Source of the DNA: CAYRZL01 sp964428795 | Lineage (GTDB): Bacteria; Bacillota; Clostridia; Lachnospirales; Lachnospiraceae | Length of the DNA: 17,195 nucleotides | NCBI GenBank assembly: GCA_964428795.1 | Contig: CAYRZL010000060.1 | Location: 1-17,195 of the forward strand | Direction of reading: 5' to 3' | Shown here: in pieces, positions 1-7,279 of the stretch | Numbering within the stretch: position 1 is the stretch's first letter | Layout: every line of letters begins with the position of its first letter | Position numbers and translations under genes: made by a program | Notes under the pieces: generated by a model | Databases searched by the model: none | The model's input: the letters and a program-made list of their open reading frames with translations, nothing else | What the model was told of the DNA's origin: nothing

Positions 1-248
1 TCAGTTATGCGGCAGCCTTTGCGTATATGGCAAAAGCCATTGGTTATGAAAATGTCTATTGCTGCAGCGATTCGGGACACGGATGGGCTGAGGTGGACGG
101 ACTGGTGTACGACCCCGAGTGGAGTATACATAATCATAAATACAGTTATTATGGACTCAGCTATAATACAAAAACGGATGTGAATTATAAAGGCGGAATC
201 GCCGGATATGATAAGGCAGGCAATGGCTGGAAACATGTGAAAATCTGA
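1..248 (+). CDS. C-terminal end of a transglutaminase-like secreted protein (partial)
   Basis: The reading frame is open from the left edge (first full codon at 3) to a TGA at 246-248, so only about the last 81 residues are present. The frame starts with SYAAAFAYMAKAIGY, which matches the helix following the catalytic Cys in transglutaminase-like (papain-fold) domains; the Cys itself would lie just outside the window. The catalytic His is probably in GHGWAEV and the Asp in VYDPEW. The same order of motifs ends the 759-residue protein encoded at 4195-6474, so the two are probably paralogues and this one may also carry wall-binding repeats upstream. Such domains in clostridial surface proteins may be proteases, cross-linking enzymes or inactive binding modules; the substrate is unknown. 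The next gene starts 41 bp downstream with no terminator between them. Confidence 0.8.
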   Translation, partial: SYAAAFAYMAKAIGYENVYCCSDSGHGWAEVDGLVYDPEWSIHNHKYSYYGLSYNTKTDVNYKGGIAGYDKAGNGWKHVKI

Positions 249-289
249 TGAGATAATGTAATAGAATTTTACGAAATGAGGAGATAAAA

Positions 290-1708
290 ATGGTTTTTAG
301 CTCATTGGTATTTTTATGTATATTTCTGCCGGTTATCTTTTGCCTGCATAGTGTGATACCTTCCACAAAAGTGAGAAACGTGCTGCTGATTATTGCAAGT
401 CTGATTTTTTATGCGTTTGGAGAACCGATCTATGTAATTTTGATGATTGTAAGTGCGATTCTCAATTATACATGTGCTTTACTTATGGGAAAAGCAAATC
501 GGAAGGCAGTTCTGACCGCGGCGGTAGAAATAAATATCGGCATTTTATGTGTATTCAAATATACCGGATTTTTTGTGACAACGCTGAACAGTGTGCTGCA
601 TTTACATATAAATGTACCGCAGATCACGCTGCCGATTGGGATATCCTTTTTTACATTTCAGGCGTTGTCCTATGTGATCGATGTATACCGGGGACAGGTG
701 GGGATTCAGAAGAATTTCTTTAAAGTATTGCTGTACATATCCTTTTTCCCTCAGTTGATCGCAGGTCCGATTGTAAAATACAGGGATATTGCGGTGGAAA
801 TTGACCAGCGCAGGGTGAAATTAAAGGAAGCGGCTCCCGGATTCCGGCGATTTATTTGCGGTCTTGGAAAAAAAGTTCTGATTGCAAATACAATGGCGGT
901 AGCTGCGGATAACATATTTTCACAGGGATTTGAGACGATAAACATTGTGGCGGCATGGATTGGTGCTGTGGCTTATGCAATGCAGATTTATTTTGACTTC
1001 AGCGGATACAGTGATATGGCGATTGGACTGGGATGGATGTTTGGCTTCCATTTTAAGGAAAACTTTGAACATCCATACGGATCACTGACGATCAGGGAAT
1101 TTTGGCGCCGATGGCACATTTCTTTGTCCTCATGGTTCAAGGAATATGTATATATTCCCCTTGGAGGCAATCGGAAAGGAAAGGTTCGGGCAGGTATAAA
1201 CAAGGTCATCGTATTTTTCCTGACAGGACTCTGGCACGGTGCAAACTGGACCTTTGTCATATGGGGATTATTTCATGGACTATTCAGCTTCTTTGAAGAA
1301 TTTGTGCCTGCATTAAAAAAGCTGCCCCGTGTTATACTGCACATTTATACGATGCTCGTAGTAATTGTGGGATTTGTTATTTTCCGGGCAGATACACTGA
1401 CACAGGCATTTACCTTTATTGGTAAAATGTTTACAGGCTTTGATTTCTCAGCATTATCCATGTCCTTTGCCTGCCAGCAGATGACACCATTCTTTATTGT
1501 AATGCTGATTGTGGCTGTTGTTTGCTGCGGACCGATCCGTCCTCTTGTTTTAAAATTAAGAGCTGCAGCTTTGAAAGATGGCGGACTGACATCAAAACAG
1601 AACTTTGTACAGATGATCCTGTATGTGGCCGCTTTTGCACTGCTTTTATGGTGCATCATCCGACTGTCGGGCGGTTCCTATAATCCATTTATCTATTTTA
1701 GATTTTAG
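290..1708 (+). CDS. MBOAT family membrane O-acyltransferase (AlgI/DltB/PatA-like)
   Basis: A 472-residue polytopic membrane protein of the usual length for AlgI-type MBOAT enzymes. It carries the family blocks in order: PIGISFFTFQALSYVIDVYRG (around 115-135), the QIYFDFSGYSDMAIGLG region (about 230-245), EFWRRWHISLSSWF (His276) followed by YIPLGGN, and LWHGANWTFVIWG with the likely catalytic His316. These enzymes sit in the cytoplasmic membrane and pass acyl groups, usually acetyl, towards extracytoplasmic polysaccharides, peptidoglycan or teichoic acids. The acceptor cannot be read from the sequence. GAGGAG at 278-283 sets the start at 290. The next gene, a DHHW/AlgX-like protein 39 bp downstream, is the classic partner that completes acyl transfer outside the membrane. 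No dlt genes are nearby, so an AlgI/AlgJ-like pairing is favoured over D-alanylation. Confidence 0.92.
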   Translation: MVFSSLVFLCIFLPVIFCLHSVIPSTKVRNVLLIIASLIFYAFGEPIYVILMIVSAILNYTCALLMGKANRKAVLTAAVEINIGILCVFKYTGFFVTTLNSVLHLHINVPQITLPIGISFFTFQALSYVIDVYRGQVGIQKNFFKVLLYISFFPQLIAGPIVKYRDIAVEIDQRRVKLKEAAPGFRRFICGLGKKVLIANTMAVAADNIFSQGFETINIVAAWIGAVAYAMQIYFDFSGYSDMAIGLGWMFGFHFKENFEHPYGSLTIREFWRRWHISLSSWFKEYVYIPLGGNRKGKVRAGINKVIVFFLTGLWHGANWTFVIWGLFHGLFSFFEEFVPALKKLPRVILHIYTMLVVIVGFVIFRADTLTQAFTFIGKMFTGFDFSALSMSFACQQMTPFFIVMLIVAVVCCGPIRPLVLKLRAAALKDGGLTSKQNFVQMILYVAAFALLLWCIIRLSGGSYNPFIYFRF

Positions 1709-1747
1709 GGGAACCGGGATACAATTTGTACAAAGAGGAGAAAAGAT

Positions 1748-3145
1748 ATGAAAAAATGTGGTTTGGTATTTATCATAGCATGTGTTGCAGCCTGTTTTAT
1801 CCCGTTGGTGGGAATGACGGTTCGTCCTACCACGGAGAGTACGGAAAATAAAGTGATGTCCTCCTTTCCGCAGGTGAAAGCGGAGGATGGATCTTTGAAC
1901 CTGGATTTTTTTGAGGAATTTGAATCATATTTTAATGAACATTTTGCTTTCCGGAATGAACTGGTTTATGCGGATGCAAAGATTCAAAGTTCTGTCTTTC
2001 ATGTCTCTAATGTAGATAATGTGACTTATGGTAAGGACGGATGGCTGTATTATACGTCAACGTTAAATGATTATCTGGGAAGGGATACTATGACGGAGCG
2101 TCAGATTTATAATCTGATACATAATCTTTCTCTGGTTCGTCAATATGTGGAGGAGAGAGGAAGCGATTTTGTTCTGGCGATTCCACCAAATAAAAATACA
2201 CTGTATGGCGAGTATATGCCATATTATGCTTCTTACATTGCGGATAATACACATAATGTAGACCTGATGACGCCGAAGCTTCAGGAAGCAGGTATTCCGT
2301 ATGCAGATTTGGTGAATCTGTTTCGGGGTGAAGATGAGGTTTTGTATTTAAAGCGGGATTCCCACTGGAATATGAAGGGCGCTGTGATGGCATACAACTG
2401 TATTATGGATACGCTTGGGTATGAACATGCAGATTACGGGGACTGTTCAGTTACCAGAGTCAAGGATGAAGACGGTGATCTGAACCGTATGCTTTATACG
2501 TTCTATGGGGAGAAGGAGCTGAATTATAAATATGATATATCGCCGGAATATACATATGTAAATGATGTGGAGAGTGTTGAGGATGTATGGATCGAAACGG
2601 AAAACGAATCGGAAAATGGTACATTACTTATGTTTCGGGATTCTTTTGGAAATACACTGATTCCCCTGATGGCAGACCAGTTTGAAAAAGCGTGGTTTAC
2701 CAAGGAGGTTCCCTATGGATTAGAGAGCCTGATGAATGAGTATGACCCGGATACGGTAGTATTTGAGAAGGTGGAGCGCAACATTTCGGAATATATCAAC
2801 AGACCGCCGATCATCTCTGCCATGAAAACGGAGGCGCCTCTGGTTATGGAGGAAACAAAATCCGATACAACCATATCCATGGGATCACTGGATTTTGATT
2901 ATAATTATTATAAGATCAGCGGAAGCGCGGATGAAAAACTTTTGAGCGACGAGACGGATATTATTGTACAGATCAACGGGATATATTATGAGGCATATCA
3001 TATCGGATCCAATGACTATGAGATTTACATTCCGAAGGAGGATATACAGACTTATCCTGTGGAAATTCAGGTACTGACCAGAAACCAGGGAATATACCGG
3101 GTCATCCGGGAAAAAACAATAGATGAAGGAGAGATAGAGCAATGA
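1748..3145 (+). CDS. DHHW/AlgX-AlgJ-like SGNH-fold acyltransferase partner
   Basis: A 465-residue protein with one N-terminal membrane anchor or uncleaved signal (about residues 5-23), then an extracytoplasmic domain. The segment YFNEHFAFRNELVYADAKI is typical of the DHHW family. RDSHWN provides Asp204 and His206, and FRDSFGN provides Ser299. The Asp-x-His pair and the His-to-Ser distance of 93 residues match the Asp174/His176/Ser269 triad I recall for the alginate acetyltransferase AlgX, so an active SGNH-type site is likely (inference by motif). It probably takes acyl groups exported by the MBOAT protein encoded just upstream and places them on a surface polymer. The C-terminal ~120 residues look beta-rich and may bind the polymer. 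The ribosome site is AGAGGAG just before the ATG. Its stop overlaps the next start as ATGA, implying translational coupling. Confidence 0.85.
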   Translation: MKKCGLVFIIACVAACFIPLVGMTVRPTTESTENKVMSSFPQVKAEDGSLNLDFFEEFESYFNEHFAFRNELVYADAKIQSSVFHVSNVDNVTYGKDGWLYYTSTLNDYLGRDTMTERQIYNLIHNLSLVRQYVEERGSDFVLAIPPNKNTLYGEYMPYYASYIADNTHNVDLMTPKLQEAGIPYADLVNLFRGEDEVLYLKRDSHWNMKGAVMAYNCIMDTLGYEHADYGDCSVTRVKDEDGDLNRMLYTFYGEKELNYKYDISPEYTYVNDVESVEDVWIETENESENGTLLMFRDSFGNTLIPLMADQFEKAWFTKEVPYGLESLMNEYDPDTVVFEKVERNISEYINRPPIISAMKTEAPLVMEETKSDTTISMGSLDFDYNYYKISGSADEKLLSDETDIIVQINGIYYEAYHIGSNDYEIYIPKEDIQTYPVEIQVLTRNQGIYRVIREKTIDEGEIEQ

Positions 3146-4143
3146 AAATGGTTAGAAAGATGATGATACTTTGTGTATCTGCCCTGCTTTTGCTGGGCTT
3201 GTGCGCCTGCGAGAAGGCAACGGTGCAGATCAATGACGGAGGTGTAGTGACTGAGTGGGAGACTACTCTGCCAAGAACTGTGGAGAAGATTCTGGAAGAG
3301 GCAGAGATCACCTTGAATGAGGGCGATGAGGTAGAGCCAGCTCTGGATACCAAGCTGTCTGAGGCGCAGGAGATCGTGATTTCCAGACAGCATACGGTTA
3401 AGCTGACCGTGGATGGAGAGACAAAGGAAGTTGTTATGGTTGGAGGAACCGTTCAGGATCTGCTGGATCAGGAAGGTATAACACTGGACGAAAATCAGAA
3501 GGTGGATCATGAGCTGGATGAGTATCTGACAGAAGGAATGGAAGTGAAGGTATTTTATCAGTTTGGAATTGAGATTACATGTGATGGTGAAACCCTGTCC
3601 AAAGAGGTGGAAGCTATGACTGTGGGGGATGCCCTGACTGAGTGCGGCATTACATTGGGAGAAAAGGATCGTGTGACACCTGCAGCGGAAGAGGCAATTA
3701 CCGCAGGTATGCAGATCGTGGTAAACCGTGTAACTGTCGAGACGGTTGTGGAGACAGAGACTATCGAGTACGAAACAGAGTATCAGAATGACAGCTCCAT
3801 GACAAAAGGAAAGGAATCAACCAGCAGAGACGGTGAAAATGGTGAAAAGGAAATCACATATGAAGTTACTTATGTGGATGGAGAAGAGGAATCCAGAGAA
3901 GTTGTTGATGAAACAGTGACAAAAGATCCTGTAAACAAAATTGTGAAAGTGGGAACAAAGCAGGCATCTTCTTCCGGCAGCTCCGGTTCTTCCGGCAGTT
4001 CCGGTTCTTCCGGTAGCTCCGGTTCTTCCGGTTCCGGTAAATCCGTAGTATCGAAAAAGAACTATGACGATTGTGATGGTTCCGGACATGGATATACAGA
4101 AATTACATGGTCAGACGGAACCGTAACATATGAAGAGTATTAG
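3142..4143 (+). CDS. Lipoprotein with three DUF348-like units, G5-like domain and Ser-Gly linker
   Basis: The 333-residue product starts with a lipoprotein signal (LLLLGLCAC, likely acylated Cys23). Three similar units follow (about 28-82, 84-140, 141-197), each with a pattern like 'T-V-x-x-x-L-x-x-x-G-I-T-L-x-x-x-D-x-V' and ending in 'G-M-x-(I/V)-x-V', which is the DUF348 pattern of YabE/Rpf-type proteins. Residues 198-274 (TVETVVETETIEYETEY ... NKIVKVGTK) fit a G5 domain, known to bind wall glycans or metals. A (SSG)n linker covers about 276-298. The 30-residue tail contains NYDDCDGSGHGYTEITWSDG. YabE-like proteins usually end in a 3D lytic-transglycosylase-like domain, which is missing here, so this is probably a wall-binding or spacer lipoprotein, not a hydrolase. 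It overlaps the preceding gene by 4 bp. Confidence 0.85.
   Translation: MKMVRKMMILCVSALLLLGLCACEKATVQINDGGVVTEWETTLPRTVEKILEEAEITLNEGDEVEPALDTKLSEAQEIVISRQHTVKLTVDGETKEVVMVGGTVQDLLDQEGITLDENQKVDHELDEYLTEGMEVKVFYQFGIEITCDGETLSKEVEAMTVGDALTECGITLGEKDRVTPAAEEAITAGMQIVVNRVTVETVVETETIEYETEYQNDSSMTKGKESTSRDGENGEKEITYEVTYVDGEEESREVVDETVTKDPVNKIVKVGTKQASSSGSSGSSGSSGSSGSSGSSGSGKSVVSKKNYDDCDGSGHGYTEITWSDGTVTYEEY
3970..4038 (+). repeat. In-frame 18-bp tandem repeat coding for a Ser-Gly linker
   Basis: Three full 18-bp units (TCTTCCGGCAGCTCCGGT and close variants at 3970, 3988 and 4006) are followed by a 15-bp partial unit at 4024. They encode the SSGSSG spacer between the G5-like domain and the C-terminal tail of the lipoprotein. 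Unit gain or loss would keep the frame and only change linker length. Confidence 0.95.
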
Positions 4144-4194
4144 ACAGGCTTTATTTTAAGCAATATGGGATTGTACAATAGGAGAAAATACATC

Positions 4195-6474
4195 ATGAGA
4201 ATGAGAGAGGGCTGGATATTCGGTGGAATTGTATTAGCTTTTTCCATTGCGCTGATTTCGTCAAATGGAGTGATGGCTTCAGAACCGGAACAATTATCTT
4301 CGGCAGAAGCGGAGATAGTAGAAGAGACAGAAGAAAATGTGGAAGAAGTACCTGATACACCGGATGAATCTTCGATAGAATACCGATATTCAAAGGAAGT
4401 ATTATTTGAAAGCACGCCGGTAAAGGGCGGCTCTGTGAAATTGGATATTACACTGCAGTATCGGGAAGGCGCGGATGAAGCATTTTCAGATGTGGATTCG
4501 GAAAGCTATTACTATGTCCTTGATGTGTCGGCAGAGGGACTTCTGAATGTGGTTGATAAAGATGGTGCGGAGATTTTGCCCGGAACGCGAATCGATCCGA
4601 AGGATCTGCCGCTGACCGTCACCCGGCTGAGTTATGAGGATGCGGTGATCACATTCTGTGCATACAGCAGTACTTCAGAGGAGGCCTGCGCTCCTCTGAA
4701 GGATGATCTGGAATACACATTTACAAACAGTGATGTGGATGATCAGGGTATACATGATTATTATATTTCAGATGATAACTTTTATTGCAGATATGATGAT
4801 ACACAGTTTACCGATACCGGATTTGCATATGTCGATGGTATCTATTATTATCTGACAGATGGCAAATGGGACAGCGCATATTGCGATTTTGTAAAACCGA
4901 AAAATATAAGCGGCTGTGACGGAGAAATCTGGTATGTGGAAAACGGGCAGGTGAAGTTCGATAAGAACAGTGTGATCAAGGATGCCGCCGGAACACTTGG
5001 AACGAAGGGAGCCGGGTACTATGTAGTGGGGAGTAAAGTACAGACGGGCTATACAGGCGTGGCAAATCACAAAAATGAAAATGGCTGGTGGTATATTAAG
5101 AACGGAGCGGTAGATCTTTCCTATACGGGTTTTTCATCAAACAAAAATGGCGATTGGTATGTGGAAAAGGGCCAGGTGAAGTTCGATAAGAACAGTGTGA
5201 TCAAAGATGCTGCCGGGGCGCTTGGGAAAAAGGGAGTCTGGTACTATGTAGCAGGCAGTAAAGTGCAGACAGGCTACACTGGCGTGGCAAACTATAAGAA
5301 TGAAAATGGCTGGTGGTACATCAAAAACGGAAAAGTGGATTTTACCCATACCGGTGTGGAGAAAAATAAAAATGGCTGGTGGCGTGTTGAAAAGGGAAAG
5401 GTGAATTTCAAATTCAATGGGTTTGCACAGAATCAGAATGGATGGTGGTATCTGGAAAAGGGAAAAGTAGGTTTTAATAAGACAGATGTCATGAAAGCGA
5501 AGATTAACGGAAAGAGCGGCTGGTGGTATGTAAAGAAAAGCCAGGTGATGTTTGTCGATACGGTTGCCAAAAATGCCAATGGCTGGTGGCGTATTGAAAA
5601 TGGAAAAGTGAATTTCAATTTCAATGGTTTTGCAGAAAATCAGAATGGCTGGTGGTATCTTACCGCCGGGAAAGTAAGGTTCGGAACCAACAGTGTCATC
5701 AAGGGAAAGGTAAATGGAGAAACTGCATGGTGGTATGTAAAGGGCGGAAAAGTCATCCTCAATTACAGCGGAATCGGCATCAATGATAATGGCGTGTGGC
5801 TGATCGAGAAGGGAAAGGTAAATTTTGATTTCACAGGCGAAAAAGTAATAGATGGAGTAACCTGTCATTTTACCAACGGTCGGACATATGATTATTATAA
5901 TGGCTGGGTGATAATTTCTAACAAGTATTACTATTATGTAAATGGAAAAAAGAAAGCCAACTGTATTGTGGACGGTTATAAAATAGATGCCAACGGATAC
6001 AGTGAGACAAAAACACTGGTTTGTGATATTGTAAACAGTCAAACTACCGCCGCAATGACGAATGACAAAAAAATAGAAGTGCTGTGGAACTGGCTGATTT
6101 ATAATAGTTGGACTTACACCCGCACATACGAGCACACATCTTCCTCATGGACATGGTATAGCGGATGGACGGATGACTTTGCGAAGCAGTGTATAAAAAA
6201 TAAATCCGGGAACTGTTTCCGCTATGCTGCACTGTTTGGATATATGGTGAAGGAAGCTACCGGGTATCAGGTAAGAGGATATCATGGTATGACGCCGGCA
6301 TCCAGAGGCGGAACAACGCCCCATGGCTGGATTACTGTAAATATAGGCGGCACCTGGTATGCGTATGATCCGGATTTGTATAAGTTTAGCACAAAAAGGT
6401 CTATTTATTATAAAACTCCATATGCTACCACATCCCGGTCGATTCATCTGCAGGGCAGTGCGGTAGATTTATAG
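4195..6474 (+). CDS. Secreted wall-binding repeat protein with C-terminal transglutaminase-like domain
   Basis: A 759-residue secreted protein. An ATG at 4165 is in frame, but AGGAG at 4180-4184 lies 10 bp before the ATG at 4195, which then gives a clean signal peptide (MRMREGW + hydrophobic core, cut near VMA|SE, residue 28). An acidic stretch (30-60) and a predicted beta domain without a recognised family (65-240) come next. Residues 243-550 hold about a dozen aromatic repeats of the type NGWWYIKNGKVDFxxTG, similar to choline-binding/glucan-binding repeats that attach proteins to the wall or to glycans. The end (about 625-759) is a transglutaminase-like domain: GNCFRYAALFGYM (Cys674), TPHGWITV (His710), YAYDPDL (Asp725), a full catalytic triad. 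It may process or cross-link surface protein or peptide; the substrate is unknown. It follows the lipoprotein gene by 51 bp and may share its transcript. Confidence 0.88.
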   Translation: MRMREGWIFGGIVLAFSIALISSNGVMASEPEQLSSAEAEIVEETEENVEEVPDTPDESSIEYRYSKEVLFESTPVKGGSVKLDITLQYREGADEAFSDVDSESYYYVLDVSAEGLLNVVDKDGAEILPGTRIDPKDLPLTVTRLSYEDAVITFCAYSSTSEEACAPLKDDLEYTFTNSDVDDQGIHDYYISDDNFYCRYDDTQFTDTGFAYVDGIYYYLTDGKWDSAYCDFVKPKNISGCDGEIWYVENGQVKFDKNSVIKDAAGTLGTKGAGYYVVGSKVQTGYTGVANHKNENGWWYIKNGAVDLSYTGFSSNKNGDWYVEKGQVKFDKNSVIKDAAGALGKKGVWYYVAGSKVQTGYTGVANYKNENGWWYIKNGKVDFTHTGVEKNKNGWWRVEKGKVNFKFNGFAQNQNGWWYLEKGKVGFNKTDVMKAKINGKSGWWYVKKSQVMFVDTVAKNANGWWRIENGKVNFNFNGFAENQNGWWYLTAGKVRFGTNSVIKGKVNGETAWWYVKGGKVILNYSGIGINDNGVWLIEKGKVNFDFTGEKVIDGVTCHFTNGRTYDYYNGWVIISNKYYYYVNGKKKANCIVDGYKIDANGYSETKTLVCDIVNSQTTAAMTNDKKIEVLWNWLIYNSWTYTRTYEHTSSSWTWYSGWTDDFAKQCIKNKSGNCFRYAALFGYMVKEATGYQVRGYHGMTPASRGGTTPHGWITVNIGGTWYAYDPDLYKFSTKRSIYYKTPYATTSRSIHLQGSAVDL
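4931..5784 (+). repeat. Two higher-order tandem duplications within the wall-binding repeats
   Basis: Within the repeat domain, 4931-5155 is duplicated as 5156-5380 with a 225-bp period (75 residues; both contain the run GTGAAGTTCGATAAGAACAG). A second, different pair, 5371-5577 and 5578-5784, has a 207-bp period (69 residues; both start NGWWR and contain NGFAxNQNGWWYL). The layout is therefore A-A'-B-B', built from shorter ~20-residue aromatic repeats. Confidence 0.85.
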
Positions 6475-6510
6475 ATGGATAAATAAAAAACTTTGATACT
6501 CAAAAAAAAC

Positions 6511-6539
6511 TTGCTTTTTTTTCATAGTAGTGGTATAGT
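6511..6539 (+). promoter_or_regulatory. Extended -10 promoter for the histone-like gene
   Basis: TTGCTT (6511-6516), a 17-bp spacer, then TATAGT (6534-6539) preceded by TGG, giving an extended -10 (TGnTATAGT). The -35 is weak (TTG only), which is normal for extended -10 promoters. Transcription would begin near 6546, leaving a leader of about 180 nt that contains the 14-bp tandem repeat. Confidence 0.65.
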
Positions 6540-6588
6540 ATCGTGAGTTTGTAAGAATACATATTATTTTTATGAACTTGATTCAGAT

Positions 6589-6686
6589 ATTGTAACTGGA
6601 AAGTTATAACCGGAATGTTGTAACTGGAAAGTTATAATTGGAATGTTGTAACTGAAATGTTGTAATTGAAATGTTGTAACTGGAAA
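6589..6686 (+). repeat. Seven-copy 14-bp tandem repeat in the leader of the histone-like gene
   Basis: Seven contiguous 14-bp units, consensus GTTGTAACTGGAAA, start at 6589, 6603, 6617, 6631, 6645, 6659 and 6673 with no length change. Variants alternate GTTGTAAC/GTTATAAC and end in GGAAA or GGAAT/GAAAT. An eighth, strongly decayed unit may lie at 6687-6700. The array lies between the predicted promoter and the ribosome site, so it should be transcribed. The units are direct, not inverted, and without spacers, so this is not a CRISPR. Function is unknown: protein binding sites, an RNA element or a slippage by-product are all possible. Confidence 0.92.
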
Positions 6687-6726
6687 ATGACGAATGAAAT
6701 GTACCATTTATAAGGAGAGTAATATT

Positions 6727-7137
6727 ATGGCAGCAAAGAAAACAAGTACAGAAAAAGAGGTTGTAAAAGCAACAACAAAAGCAGTAGACGAGAAAACAAC
6801 AGCAAAAGCAGAAGTAAAAGCTGAGCCGAAAAAAGCAGCGGCAAAGAAAGCAGAAGTAAAAGCTGAGCCAAAGAAAGCAGCAGCAAAAACTACCGCGCCA
6901 AAGGCAGCAGCACCGAAAAAAGCAGCAGCTCCAAAGAAAAATAAAGAAGTTCTGATTCAGTTTGCCGGAAAAGAGATCGTGGCAAAGGATATTGTGGCAA
7001 GAGTAGAAGAGATCTGGAAAAAAGAGATGGGAAGAAAACTGGCAGAGCTGGTTGATCTGAAGGTTTATGTAAAACCGGAAGAGAGCGCTGCTTACTATGT
7101 GATCAATGATGACATCTCCGGAAAAATCGAGCTGTAA
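6727..7137 (+). CDS. Lys/Ala-rich histone-like DUF6465-type protein
   Basis: A 136-residue protein in two parts. Residues 1-72 are almost only Lys, Ala, Glu, Pro and Thr, with a 14-residue repeat (KAEVKAEPKKAAAK, about 27-54), resembling histone H1 tails and bacterial Hc1/AlgP-like proteins. Residues 73-136 (EVLIQFAGKEIVAKDIV ... AAYYVINDDISGKIEL) form a compact alpha/beta domain that I associate with DUF6465, common in Lachnospiraceae. The basic tail suggests nucleic-acid binding, but this has not been shown from sequence; a cytoplasmic nucleoid role is inference. The start at 6727 is chosen because AAGGAG (6712-6717) sits 9 bp before it; an in-frame ATG at 6694 lies upstream of that ribosome site and has none of its own. 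It has its own promoter and terminator, so it is monocistronic. Confidence 0.85.
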   Translation: MAAKKTSTEKEVVKATTKAVDEKTTAKAEVKAEPKKAAAKKAEVKAEPKKAAAKTTAPKAAAPKKAAAPKKNKEVLIQFAGKEIVAKDIVARVEEIWKKEMGRKLAELVDLKVYVKPEESAAYYVINDDISGKIEL

Positions 7138-7145
7138 TGAGTATG

Positions 7146-7179
7146 AAAAAATGTATCCGTTCAGGGTACATTTTTTTTT
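7146..7179 (+). terminator. Rho-independent terminator of the histone-like gene
   Basis: AAAAAATGTATCC (7146-7158) pairs with GGGTACATTTTTT (from 7164) around the loop GTTCA, with one U-G wobble, and runs into nine T residues (7171-7179). It starts 8 bp after the stop codon. Its T-tract abuts the -35 of the pyrC promoter. Confidence 0.9.
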
Positions 7180-7206
7180 GCCATATTTGTTAATATATGT
7201 TATTAT
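7178..7206 (+). promoter_or_regulatory. Promoter of the pyrCFKD operon
   Basis: TTGCCA (7178-7183; 5 of 6 matches to TTGACA), a 17-bp spacer, and TATTAT (7201-7206; 5 of 6 matches to TATAAT) preceded by TGT, which forms an extended -10. The predicted start is near 7213, giving a leader of about 65 nt. Confidence 0.7.
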
Positions 7207-7212
7207 TTCAAT

Positions 7213-7273
7213 AACTATAAGTAAAGGTGATACGCCTGTTTCCGACAGGTGAAAAACACCTTGGAAACGGGGG
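7213..7273 (+). promoter_or_regulatory. Candidate two-state leader RNA controlling pyrC translation
   Basis: Two exclusive folds can be drawn by hand. Fold A: AAGGTG (7224-7229) pairs with CACCTT (7257-7262), enclosing a CCTGT/ACAGG hairpin (7235-7239 with 7245-7249), leaving the ribosome site GGGGG (7269-7273) free. Fold B: CCTGTTTCC (7235-7243) pairs with GGAAACGGG (7263-7271), one U-G wobble, enclosing AGGTG/CACCT (7247-7251 with 7257-7261) with an AAAAA loop; this hides most of the ribosome site. No run of T follows, so control would be at translation initiation. I do not see the PyrR-type binding loop. Whether a ligand, a protein or start-site choice drives the switch is unknown. Confidence 0.5.
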
Positions 7274-7279
7274 ATGAAA

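Noticed and set aside
1709..1747. TACAATTTGTA inverted repeat between the acyltransferase genes
   Set aside because: Only 5-bp arms in a 39-bp gap inside a likely operon; readily expected by chance.
5137..6135. 332-codon open frame on the - strand
   Set aside because: Lies wholly inside the repeat protein gene; its periodic, aromatic/Pro-rich product mirrors the repeats of the + strand and it has no ribosome site or family match.
6502..6522. A8-CTTGC-T8 hairpin after the repeat protein gene as a terminator
   Set aside because: The stem is only A-T pairs, hence weak, and the T-run overlaps the -35 of the next promoter. Possible but not supported enough to annotate.
6589..6700. 14-bp repeat array as a CRISPR
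   Set aside because: Units are contiguous without spacers, too short and lack cas genes nearby.
7213..7273. PyrR-binding attenuator before pyrC
   Set aside because: No loop resembling the conserved PyrR site and no terminator U-run in the leader.
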